From Bretschneidera sinensis (taxonomy: Eukaryota > Streptophyta > Magnoliopsida > Brassicales > Akaniaceae), in NCBI GenBank assembly GCA_023935145.1, contig CM043702.1:100466588-100530587 (forward strand): DNA of 64,000 nucleotides, read 5' to 3'. How positions within the stretch are numbered: the stretch's first letter is position 1; each line of letters opens with the position of its first letter. Shown here piece after piece: positions 55,257-64,000 of the stretch. The notes beneath the pieces were generated by a model. The model had not been told where the DNA came from and searched no databases. It worked only from the letters and a program-made list of their open reading frames with translations. The position numbers and the translations under genes were made by a program.

Positions 55257-55767
55257 AAGTAGTAAGGTGTACGTAAGAACCGTGGCCTCTGTTAATGGGC
55301 CTCATAAGCGGAGAAAGATGGAACTGGCAATCTCTTTCATAGAGGATGACTTGGAAGATGTGCAGACTCCTCATGACGACGCAGTGGTGGTCTCTCTCTT
55401 GGTAGCCAACCATGAGGTACCAAGCATCTTAATTGATAATGGAAGCTCCGTCGATATATTATTTTACGACGCTTTCCAACGTATGGAACTAATGGACGAG
55501 TTTTTAGAGCCAGCCCCTGCCCCACTTTACGGTTTTAGTGGATCTCTAGTTTTTCCCGAGGGAAGTATAGTCCTCCCTGTCACCACAGGGACGACACCAC
55601 GGACTTCCACTATGCAAACCACATTTTTGATAGTGAAGCAACCCTCCTCTTACAATATGATTATCGGGCGACTCACCCTCAACAAACTAAGGGATGTTAT
55701 CTCCACGTACCATCTAAAGGTTAAGTTCCCCACCAGTGAGAGGGTGGGCATAGTCAGGGGTGATTAG
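55257..55767 (+). pseudogene. Element G aspartic protease
   Basis: An open frame with KRRKMELAISFIEDDLEDVQ, TPHDDAVVVSLLVANHEVPS, then LIDNGSSVDILFYDAFQRM (active site D-N-G), FPEGSIVLPVTTG, VKQPSSYNMIIGR and STYHLKVKFPTSERVG. The domain itself has no stop; the frame ends at 55765-55767 (VRGD then TAG). It is expected to be part of the gag-pol polyprotein, so no separate start is claimed. Confidence 0.88.
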
Positions 55768-55882
55768 AAGGCCTCCTGGTCCTGTTATCTGAATGCTATC
55801 AAGGAAGGAAAAAAAGGTTGAAGCCCTTCCCCTTGAGGTGGAAGACCTCAGGAATGAGATGAAGAACCCAAAAGGGTGACTA

Positions 55883-57300
55883 ATGGAAGAGCTAACTCTA
55901 GTTCCCCTTGGAAAGGATCCCAACCAGACCATCCAGATAGGATCAAACCTCTCCAAAAAACACAAAGAAGAACTTTTTTCCCTCCTCCAAAAGAACCAAG
56001 ACTTGTTTGACTGGTCAGCAGCGAACATGCTTGGGATTGACCCCAGGACCATTGAGCATCGCTTGAATGTGGACCCCAAGTACAAACCAGTTGTCCAGAA
56101 GAAAAGATCATTCGCCCTAGAATGCCAAGTCGCCATCAACACTGAGGTAGACAAACTTCTTGAGGCTAGCTTCATCCGAGAGGCGAAGTACCCCGAATGG
56201 GTATCCAACATAGTGATGGTCAGCAAAGCCAACGGCAAGTGGTAGATCTGCATTGACTTTACCAACCTGAACAAGGCCTGCCCAAAGGATAGCTTCCCCT
56301 TTCCCCGAATTGATCAACTGGTAGATGCCACTTCAGGGCATGAACTCCTCTCCTTTATGGACGCGTACTCCGGGTACAACCAAATCTTCATGTATGGGTC
56401 AGACCAAGACAAGACCGCCTTTATCACCGACTGAGGGCTGTATTGCTATAAGGTCGTGCCCTTTGGACTCAAGAATACTGGTGCGACATACCAAAGACTG
56501 GTCAACAAAATCTTCAAGGGGTAGATAGGGCGAAATATGGAAGTTTATGTGGATGACATACTGGTCAAGAGTATGGAGGCACGAAGCTACGACTCTGATT
56601 TAGAAGAAGCCTTTGGGATACTGCGCAAGCATAACATGAGATTAAATCCAGCCAAATGCCCATTCGGTGTGACTGGAGGGAAGTTCTTATGATTCATGGT
56701 CACCTAAAGAGGAATAGAAGTCAACACGGAGAAGATAAAAACCATCCTCGACATGACTCCTCCTAGATCTGTAAAAGAAGTACAACGGCTCACCGGGAGA
56801 ATTGCCGCCCTAAGTCGCTTCATGTCCAAATCTGTGGAAAGATGCCTATCCTTCTTCAAGGCTATCAAAAAGGCCAAAGACTTCTCCTGGATAGAAGATT
56901 GCCAAGAGGTATTCGAAGGGCTAAAAAAGTATTTGAGCTCGCCCTCACTCCTAACCAAGCCTCTCCCGGGTGAAAAGCTGTTCCTATACTTATCTGTTGG
57001 GGAAAACACTGTGGCTTTTATCTTGATTCGGGAAGAGGAGGGTGTCCAGAAACCCATATACTACGTCAGTAGAGTCCTCCACGAGGTAGAAGTGAGGTAT
57101 CCTCCCATTGAAAAGATAGCTTACGCCCTAGTAATAACTGTTCGAAAGCTCCGGTCCTATTTCCAAGCACACACGGTCGTCCTTTTGACTGACCAGCCCT
57201 TAAGGCAGGTCATTCACAATCCAAGTGTCTCCAGGAGAATGGTGAAGTGGTTAGTAGAACTCGGAGAGTTCGATATCCGGTACCTCATTCGACAGGCAAG
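55883..57300 (+). pseudogene. Element G reverse transcriptase and RNase H
   Basis: RT motifs in order: DLFDWSAANMLGIDPRTIEH, FIREAKYPEWVSNIVMVSKA, CIDFTNLNKACPKDSFPFPR, FMDAYSGYNQI, VVPFGLKNTGATYQRLVNKI and catalytic YVDD (about 56549-56560). The thumb and connection (MTPPRSVKEVQRLTGRIAAL) lead to RNase H (PGEKLFLYLSVGE, YYVSRVLHEVEVRYPPIEKI, HTVVLLTDQPLRQVI). Stops near 56244, 56434, 56524, 56691 and 56705 break RT. The frame is then open from about 56708 until it runs into the tandem array after YLIRQ at about 57298. The second half of Tat RNase H and all of integrase are missing. Confidence 0.9.
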
Positions 57301-57308
57301 TTCTCCAG

Positions 57309-58760
57309 GTCCGAGAGTTTGAGCTGTTTGTCAAACGCTCAGATAAATTCTCCAGGCTGAGTGTTTGAGCTGAGCGGACAAACTCTCCAGGTCTGAGCGT
57401 TTGAGCTGCTTTGCAAACACTCGGATAAGTTCTCTAGGTCCGAGCGTTTGAGCTGCTTTATAAGTGCTCGGACAAGTTCTCCGGGTCTGAGTGTTTGGGT
57501 TGCTTGTCAAACGCTCGGTCAAGTTCTCCAGGTCCGAGCGTTTGAGCTGCTTGTCAAATGCTGGGTCAAGTTCTCCAGGTCCGAGTGTTTGAGCTGCTTG
57601 TCAAACGCTCGGACAAGTTTTCCAGGTCTGAGTGTTTGAGCCGCTTTGCAAACGCTCGAATAAATTCGCTAGGTCCGAGCGTTTGAGCTGCTTATTGAAC
57701 GCTCGGACAAGTTCTCCAGGTCTGAGCGTTTGAGCTTCTTTGCAAACGCTCGAATAAATTCTCCATGTCCTAGCGTTTGAGCTGTTTTGCAAACGCTCGG
57801 ACAAGTTCTCCGGGTCCGAGCATTTAAGCTGCTTATCGAACGCTCGGACAAGTTCTCTAGGTCCGAGCGTTTAAGTTGCTTGTCAAACGCTCGGACAAAC
57901 TCTCCAGGTCCGAGCATTTGAGTTGCTTTGTAAATGCTAGGACAAGTTCTCCGAGTCCGAGCGTTTGAGCTGCTTGTCAAATGCTCGGACAAGTTCTCCA
58001 GGTCCAAGCGTTTGAACTGCTTTTCAAACGCTCGGACAAGTTCTCCAGGTTCGAGCGTTTGAGCTGCTTTGCAAACGCTCAGACAAGTTCTCCAGGTCCG
58101 AGCGTTTAAGCATCTTGTCAAACGCTCGGACAAGTTCTCCAGGTCCGAGTGTTTGAGCTGCTTTGCAAACGATCGGACAAGCCCTCTAGGTCCGAGCGAT
58201 TGAGCTGCTTGTCAAACACTCGGACAAGTTCTCTAGGTCCGAGCGTTTGAGCTGCTCTGTGAACACTCGGGCAAATTCTCCAAGTTCGAGCGTTTGAGCT
58301 GCTTGTCACACGCTCGGACAAACTCTCCAGGTCCGAGCGTTTGAGTTGCTTTGCAAACACTCGGACAAGTTCTCTGGGTCCGAGCGTTTGAGCTGCTTGT
58401 CAAATGCTTGGTCAAGTTCTCTAGGTCTGAGCGTTTGAACTGCTTTTCAAACGCTCGGATAAGTTCTCCAGGTTCGAGCATTTGAGTTGCTTTGCAAACA
58501 CTCGATAAGTTCTCCAGGTCCGAGCGTTTAAGCATCTTGTCAAATGCTCGGACAAGTTCTCTAGGTCCGAGTGTTTGAGCTGCTTTGCAAACCCTCGGAC
58601 AAGCCCTGCAGGTCCGAGCGATTGAGCTGCTTATCAAACGCTCGGACAAACTCTCCAGGATCGAGCGTTTGAGCTGCTCTGCAAACACTCAGACGAGTTC
58701 CTAGAGTCCGAGCATCGCAAGACAGTTGTCAAATGCCCGGCCAAGACTTCTCCTAGTTCA
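57309..58760 (+). repeat. 47-bp hairpin minisatellite in element G (about 30 copies)
   Basis: Unit with a 47-bp period (for example starts at 57534 and 57581). It reads ccgagcgtttga, loop gctgcttg, tcaaacgctcgg, then spacer acaagttctccaggt. The two arms are a perfect 12-bp inverted repeat in the consensus. Copies differ from each other by several percent and the last ones (58700-58760) are degenerate. Since 47 is not a multiple of 3, the - strand reads as a repeating 47-residue frame; I consider that incidental. The array starts exactly where RNase H breaks off. Confidence 0.95.
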
Positions 58761-59668
58761 AGTATTTGAAACTTCCCCTGTATTTCGCCCAAAATTAGTT
58801 CCATTTCATTGGAATAAGTGTAAAAAGCAAGGATATCATGCGAAGCAAAAATTGAAAGAAGAATATTTTATTGATTTATCAAAAGATTACAACTAACGAC
58901 CTCGAAGTACAAAGAAAAAAGGGCCCTAACGGCCTCGAAGTACAAAGGAAAAATCAAGGCTTCCAGCTTTTTAGGCAGTCCAGTACATATGCTGCCCCAG
59001 CCTTTTTGGTCTTCCATGGGCTCCCTCCCGAGCCTGAAAGCTCCTTCCTGCCACGAGCAGCCCCAGGCCTGGGGGACCTCCTCAACCGCTTCCGTTCGGA
59101 ATCTGGAAGACATCCTTGGCCCCACTCGAAATCCAAAAGAGGTCCTGGCTCCCGATTTAAACCAGGAAGAGGTCCTTACTCATTGGGCAACATCCCCCCT
59201 CCAAAGTAGGCCCTTCCTCCCTCTTGGCTTCCATAAATCCCTCAAGGAACTGCTGACTCTCATCTCTCTCCAAAACCACCACCATCCGAGCACTGAGTTT
59301 TTAGTTCTGGGCTCTTAAACTCACTTTGATTTGGATTTACTAACAGAAACCCCTTTTTTATAAGAAGGAAAAACACGTCCAACGAGGGTATTTAATACGA
59401 ACACAGAAAATGAGGAGACCTTTAAAATTCCAAGGTTACTCATACGCTTCTCCAGACGACTTTTCTCTTCTCAAGGATGACAAACCCATCCCCAAGGTCG
59501 GCCATTTAACGCAAGTTTGACTCACGCGTCCCAGAGTCGGACACCCTACGCTCCAAGACCAAGCACTCAGACCGCGGGATGCATCCTCAGCTCCATTCAC
59601 GCCTGGCTCAATCCTTCATTAAAAGGCTGTGCCCCACAATACTTCCTTAAACACATAAATGTACTCAA
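58761..59668 (+). other. Element G 3' region, with possible antisense additional-ORF tail
   Basis: No sense ORF with known motifs. On the - strand, 58925-58955 reads ctttgtacttcgaggccgtt, similar to the trailer after the additional ORF in element B (ccttgtacttcaaagtcgttag, 42054 on). A nearby copy of the same phrase sits at 58900-58920. Upstream on the - strand FMEAKREEG recalls DFLESKRG of B's ORF. If real, G keeps only the tail of that ORF, on the opposite side of the array compared with B. Confidence 0.4.
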
Positions 59669-59684
59669 GGAAGTGGGGGGCCTG
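59669..59684 (+). other. Element G polypurine tract
   Basis: aggaagtggggggcct(g) directly before the 3' LTR. Together with the preceding cataaatgtactcaa it is nearly identical to element B's tract. Confidence 0.9.
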
Positions 59685-60217
59685 TGATGTGGCCTAAAAC
59701 ACTTCGGTCTAGTAAACCCTTCGGCCCAGTAGGGCCCAGTAAACTCTCCGGTCCAGCAGACTTTCCGGCCCAACAAACCTACACCTGGGCCCCCTCTACA
59801 CAAGCAGCCCTGCAGCCACTCTACACCACCCTACAGCATGTCGCCCTGCAGCTGCCTACATCTGTAGTCTTATGACCACCCTACGACACGCCACCCTGCA
59901 GCCACCCTGCAGCATGCCGTCCCTTGAGCCTATAATCAATGCCCTCCCACGGGCGAATGGCTATAAATAAGCCAAGGTATGGAATTTATATTCATTTAGA
60001 CTTATCTGCTTACACTTGATTTACTGAAGCCCTCGGCCTCTCCCCTAAGCCTTCGTGCTAACTTAAGCTTCGGAGCGCCCTCGGAGGTCTCCCCTTCCTC
60101 TCCTTCAGAGGACCTTTAGTTCATCCCTATTACTTGTGCAAGGCCCAGGCCACGTCAGCACCCATGCCACGTCAACACCCAGGCCACGTCAGCACCAACT
60201 GTTTTTTGGCATCAACA
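59685..60217 (+). repeat. Element G 3' LTR, expanded
   Basis: 533 bp against 452 in the 5' LTR. Two expansions account for most of the difference. One is extra ccctgcagcc/ccctacagca copies at about 59805-59925. The other is a 17-bp unit ggccacgtcagcaccca present three times (60148-60198) where the 5' LTR has one. TATAAATA at 59962-59969. Confidence 0.9.
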
Positions 60218-60222
60218 AAAAG

Positions 60223-60930
60223 TAAAAAGAAAAAAAAGATCGATGATCAAGTAAAATTCGATGTTAAATTTTTTTACCTAATTATAAAATTGAAGTGAAA
60301 ACATAAACTATAAAATACTTTCTCAAAGATAAAATAAAAAAGGATAAAATATAATTACATATCTCAAACTCAAATTTGATGTCACTTACCATTTAACTTC
60401 AATTTTCTCCTAAAGTTTCAATAAAATAATGGTTACATTTAAAATTTTAGTTAATATAGCAATAGATTCAAAGTAACTAACAATTAAAATAAAATTTAAT
60501 AATTTTTTTTTATAAGCATGTAACATGAGATTTTTTCTGTTTATTGATATATGAGTTTTTCATTATACATATATAATAAAAATTAGTTGAAAGATGTTTA
60601 GGTTTTTTAATTTTAATATTTTAATAGTGAGATGATTTTATTATTTTTATAAAATAAAATCTAAATTGTAATTATTATCTAAAAGTTCAATTGTATTTTA
60701 CTTTACCTCAAAAAAGATTATTATATAAAAATGAATGATTTTTATTTATATCAAGTATAAAACTTATATTTATATCTGAGTGAAATTTTGATAGCTTCGT
60801 TGATAAAATTAATTGAGTGCGTATAGATATTATCAAAGAAGAGGCGGTTTTTCACTGAACACCTCAACTTGTTTTATAGGAATCATTTCGCTGCAAATAT
60901 CACGCGTACGCTTGATGAAAAAAGAAAACA
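60223..60930. other. AT-rich intergenic DNA
   Basis: Very AT-rich, many poly-A/T runs, no ORF of interest, no repeat boundary recognised. It lies upstream of the candidate exon at 61003. Confidence 0.6.
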
Positions 60931-61002
60931 TAGCTATAAACAGCTTTCCTTGAAATCTTTTGCTTGACAAGCTTCCGCCTTTTTCGTCACAGAGAGAGAA
61001 AC

Positions 61003-61177
61003 ATGGAGAAGGAGAGTGGCAGCCATGATGTTGATTACAATTCAGAGCTTCTGCAAAAGGAAACGCCATCGTTACCGTCGTCGTGGCGTCTCAGCCTGAA
61101 AAGCTTCCGTCTTCCGTCACCGTCCGATAGCCGTGATGATAATCGTACTCGCTTCTCTCGCCTTGTTTGTACCCCAA
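61003..61177 (+). CDS. Candidate first coding exon of an unidentified host gene
   Basis: ATG at 61003 follows a TATAAA at 60935-60940 and a CT/GA-rich leader, in good context (gagagagaaacatgga). The open frame codes MEKESGSHDVDYNSELLQKE, a Ser/Pro-rich stretch, then SWRLSLKSFRLPSPS and DDNRTRFSRLVCTP. A donor-like aa|gtatgc at 61178 would end the exon. GC content and codon choice are clearly above the surrounding AT-rich DNA, as for a plant 5' exon. No following exon was recognised before the copia element at 62991, so the gene may be truncated, have a long intron, or continue beyond the window. I do not recognise the family. Confidence 0.45.
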
Positions 61178-62985
61178 GTATGCTTCATCATCATTTTATA
61201 TTTATGTATTTAACATTTTTAAATTCTTTGATGAACAAAATACAAATCTGGTTTTTGGTTGCTAAAGAAAATACTAGATAATGAGAAATCGTGTTTGTTT
61301 AATTTTTTCTTATTCAAATGTAATTTTTTTTTATATAAAAAAGATATGTGTCACAACAGAAATTTCTGGGATCACGTTCCTGCAGAAGATTTTTTTCCTG
61401 TCAAAGGAATATTTACATAAAAGAAAGCCAAAATTTTGACTCTGTCAATCAAACAGAGCCTTATTTGACTTTCTCTGTCAATCAAACAGAATCCTAACTA
61501 TGTGTGTTTGGATATATTAAGTTGCCATGAAAGTTATTTTCCCCTGTCAATTGGTTTTGATAAAAAAAAAGTTGAATTAATTAGCTTTTATTTTAATTTT
61601 ACCCATGAAAGAAATGATATAACGCAAGTTATATTTCTCTGTTTGGCAAGTGATAAAAAAAAGTTGAATTAATTGAAAACATGTCTTTTAAAAGTTGCGT
61701 ACTGCAAAATTATTTGGTTAGGCCCTCTTCTTTGGTAGTTCAGCCCTCATATTAATATTTTGAGGTAATCATTTGGTTAAAATTTGGTAAATTGAAGATG
61801 GACTTAAATAAATATGTCTTGAATAATCATATTTCAAGCATAAATTAATTTCTTTATTTTTTTGAGGGGACATCCAGAAACCAAATTCTTAAAAGATGCT
61901 TCAATTTGTCGATAGATGGTTTTTACCATACTGCTCAGCTTTAAGAGAAGTCTAAAGTCTACCTACGTAACATGTCTAAGTAGTGATTGGAAGTAGCAAT
62001 ATCAATGTAAAAGATTAATGTACACTTTTGGTGTTTTAATCTTAAGAAGTTAATAAAAAGCTACAAACTAGGCTTGCATAACAGAGAAGTTCAATTTTTA
62101 TATTTATATATAAAATCTCCCATTTGTGGTTGTATTTTTTTTTTTTTGAATTTTTAGAATCCTCAAGTTCTATAGCTTCGAACTTACCATTGATTTTACT
62201 TAACACTTTGTGTACCTTATTCTTTCTAGATTTTTATTAATGGGATCGTTTTAAGGTCTCTTTAGAGCTTGGTGAACAGGCCTCTTGGCTTCTAATCGTT
62301 TACGCAAACCTATATGGAAGATGTATTCAAAGTAAACTTAACGGAAAGTTTGCATACCTCTTAAACTCGAAAATCTACAACAATTCGAATCCCTACGTCG
62401 TACACGTTTCCTAATTCTCGCCAGTGTTCGTGTGTAATTACAAAAAGGAAAATACACTTTGTTCACCACCTAAGAACCTTAATTTTCTTCTCTATGGAAT
62501 AAAATGAGTTTTTCTCTCTCTTCCTCTCTACAGAATTCCAACAACCTTTTTCTTGTTTGCAAACACATATTGATATACTACAAACATGGGGTGGTTATTT
62601 TTCAGTTGAACCATCCAAGAGTTGCATGGATTCAACCAAGAGGTGCATGGTTTCATCCATGTCTCTTGGTTCAAGGCTACATGGGCGGGTCGGGTCGCCC
62701 ATCATGGGTGTCCAACCTGGCCCAGATATCCAACATCTCCCAATCACACATGATGGGCTCTACATCCCTCAATAGATAGAGAGAGAGCCTCAACATCTAA
62801 ATTCCTTTCGAGAACTTAATATAGGCAAATGGGTCGTGCGACCTGTGAATACACCTGCACTTGGGAGCTCAATGCTATGCACCTATTAGGAATACACAAC
62901 GGTTTCAACCCTAAATAAGCAAAATTAAATTGAATTAGAAAAATATCTTGTTGTGCCCCGGACTTATTTTATTACATCATTTATA
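61178..62985. other. Possible intron or intergenic DNA; repeat-like segment 62250-62940
   Basis: Mostly AT-rich. A 17-base phrase ctgtcaatcaaacagag recurs 33 bases apart (61442 and 61477 region), and a gataaaaaaaagttgaatta phrase recurs near 61560 and 61650. From about 62250 the composition changes and there is a near-hairpin around 62630-62680 (ttcaaccaagaggtgcatgg against ccatgtctcttggttcaa) plus gggcgggtcgggtcgccc. This part looks like LTR sequence of an unrecognised family, but I found no ends. No exon is supported. Confidence 0.35.
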
Positions 62986-62990
62986 ACATA

Positions 62991-63168
62991 TGTGAACTTT
63001 CAGAAAAAATGAATATCTGATGTATTGAATATGAGGCCTTTTTTGGCTATATGTATAGAATAATCTTAGCTAATTACAAGGAGATAATTGAGAGATGAGA
63101 TAAATAAGAAAAATAACTCCTAGAAAATAGAAACAAAGTTATTTAGTGGGATTCTATCTTTTCCAACA
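62991..63168 (-). repeat. Element I 3' LTR (left edge tentative)
   Basis: Right edge ttccaaca at 63168 followed by the purine tract. Left edge set at tgtgaacttt (62991), giving 178 bp and TG...CA ends. A start at 62949 (tgttgtgcccc) is an alternative. The partner LTR is not in the window. Confidence 0.5.
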
Positions 63169-63174
63169 CTCCCC

Positions 63175-64000
63175 TTCAAGCTAGTGAATGTGCATCCTTC
63201 ATTCTCAGCTTGTCGTTGGAATGCTTCACTGTTCAGTTCTTTTGTAAGTACATCAACAAGTTGATTGTTTGTTGGGACGTACAGTGTGCAGATTAATCTG
63301 TTGTCCAACTTGTCTTTTATGAAATGTCTATCTACCTCAATATGTTTTGTCCGGTCATGCTGAACGGGATTATGAGCGATGTTGATAGCCGACTTGTTGT
63401 CACAAAATAGCCTCATAGGTCCATCTCACTTAATCTTTAAGTCTTTCAGAATTATTTTGAGGCACAGTAATTTACAAACTCCTTGCATCATCGCTCGAAA
63501 CTCTGCTTCAGCACTTGATCTTGCCACTACATTCTGCTTCTTACTCCTCCGTGTTACAAGATTGCCTCATAGAAAAGTGCAATAGCCTGTCGTGGACCTT
63601 CTATCAACCGGTGAACCTGCATAGTCAGCATCTGTATACGCCTCAAGGACTAACCCCATGTTTCTTCTAAATAGAATCCCTTGTCCTGGATTAGCCTTTA
63701 GGTAATGTAGTATGCGATGGACAGCTTGTAAATGAACTTCTTTCGGGTTGTGCTTAAATTGGCTGACAACACTCGCGACATAAGCAATGTCTGGCCGTGT
63801 GTGGGCAAGGTATATGAGCTTCCCAACTAGTCTCTGGTACCTCTCTTTGTCCATGGCTGGATCATCTTTTGCTTCTCCAAGTCTATGATTTTGTTCAATC
63901 GGTGTGGAAATTGGTTTACATGCCGACTTTCTTGTTTCCTTAAGGAGATTAGTCACATATTTCTGTTGTGAGATAAAGATTCCTTCTCTAGAATGAGCTA
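63175..64000 (-). pseudogene. Element I reverse transcriptase end and RNase H
   Basis: 63956-63567 carries the end of copia RT and the start of RNase H: KPISTPIEQNHRLGEAKDDP, RYQRLVGKLIYLAHTRPDIA, HRILHYLKANPGQGILFRRN, EAYTDADYAGSPVDRRSTTG. A stop follows the last motif (GYCTFL). A degraded link leads to 63416-63120 with [36 protein letters not shown] and [20 protein letters not shown], the copia RNase H end. The last frame runs a short way into the LTR. Confidence 0.88.

Larger units (their letters stand above)
53130..60217 (+). mobile_element. Element G: Tat-type Ty3/gypsy retrotransposon lacking integrase
   Basis: 7.1 kb; LTRs 53130-53581 and 59685-60217; perfect target duplication aaaag (53125-53129, 60218-60222). 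Order: LTR, primer site, gag, protease, RT, RNase H, then directly a 47-bp tandem array, a 3' region, polypurine tract and LTR. Integrase is absent. Gag, protease, primer site and polypurine tract are close to element B. Confidence 0.94.
62991..64000 (-). mobile_element. Element I: 3' end of a Ty1/copia retrotransposon, runs off the window
   Basis: On the - strand the end of RT, RNase H, a polypurine tract and a short LTR are present. The polypurine tract is the purine run just inside the LTR (63169-63184 region, gcttgaaggggag on -). The rest of the element lies beyond 64000. The domain wording differs from A, E and H, so this is a fourth copia family. Confidence 0.85.

Noticed and set aside
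57331..58688. Long - strand frames with a 47-residue repeat (for example containing RTWRTCPSV and LKRSDLENLSE)
   Set aside because: A 47-bp tandem repeat without stops is open in all phases and repeats every 47 codons. There is no start context, and the array is non-coding 3' sequence in related elements.
57309..58760. CRISPR-like appearance: regular repeats with palindromic core
   Set aside because: The spacers are themselves repeats of one sequence, the genome is a plant's, and no cas-like genes exist.
61178..61281. Extension of the 61003 frame beyond the donor site
   Set aside because: After 61177 the frame becomes AT-rich with hydrophobic, intron-like translation; the gtatgc donor fits an exon end better.
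1..64000. tRNA genes suggested by primer-site matches
   Set aside because: Only 10-18 base primer-site matches exist next to LTRs; no cloverleaf can be formed around them.

Overview
The window looks like a repeat-dominated intergenic stretch of an angiosperm nuclear genome, probably a eudicot. Nearly all of it is LTR retrotransposon DNA: Ty1/copia, Athila-type Ty3/gypsy and Tat-type Ty3/gypsy. There are also decayed Helitron-like sequence, AT-rich filler and one short candidate host first exon. I see no bacterial-style operons, rRNA, tRNA genes or CRISPR arrays. Species cannot be named from the sequence.

Layout. (1) 1-10540: a decayed Tnt1-like copia element (called H, + strand) whose 5' LTR lies left of the window, split at 2340 by a second copia element (A, 2341-8447, - strand, target duplication gattg). 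(2) 10541-15288: a (TA)24 microsatellite, then about 4.4 kb of very AT-rich DNA with reiterated modules, a Helitron Rep relic and a Helitron-like 3' end. (3) 15294-52317: a Tat-type gypsy element (B, - strand, target duplication ggatt/ggatc) that hosts two insertions. Athila-type C (19306-41682, + strand, duplication acacc) sits in its antisense additional ORF. C is itself split by Athila-type D (19790-29241, + strand, ctgtg) in its 5' LTR and copia E (35573-41136, - strand, gattt) in its 3' LTR. Athila-type F (46122-52099, - strand, gtatg/gtagg) sits in B's 5' LTR. (4) 53130-60217: a second Tat-type element (G, + strand, duplication aaaag). (5) 60223-64000: AT-rich DNA, one plausible first exon (61003-61177) of an unidentified gene, and the 3' end of another copia element (I, - strand, from 62991).

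State of the elements. D is the youngest and best preserved: gag, protease, RT, RNase H and integrase are all present, broken by seven nonsense codons and one frameshift, with LTRs about 1% different over the first 185 bases. F has lost the protease core and nearly all of pol but keeps D-like gag sequence, so it looks like a non-autonomous relative. C lacks most of pol. B keeps gag, protease and integrase but lacks RT/RNase H. G keeps gag, protease, RT and RNase H but lacks integrase. All polyproteins carry stops or frameshifts, and several catalytic residues are replaced.

Most notable signal: the two Tat-type elements carry homologous hairpin minisatellites (48 bp x about 16 in B, 47 bp x about 30 in G). 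In these the loop and spacer are similar in the sense orientation while both stem arms have changed together, so pairing is kept. B also carries an antisense, apparently spliced additional ORF with its own TATA-type promoter next to that array. Almost every element here has its own short repeat array in U3, the LTR or the 3' UTR.
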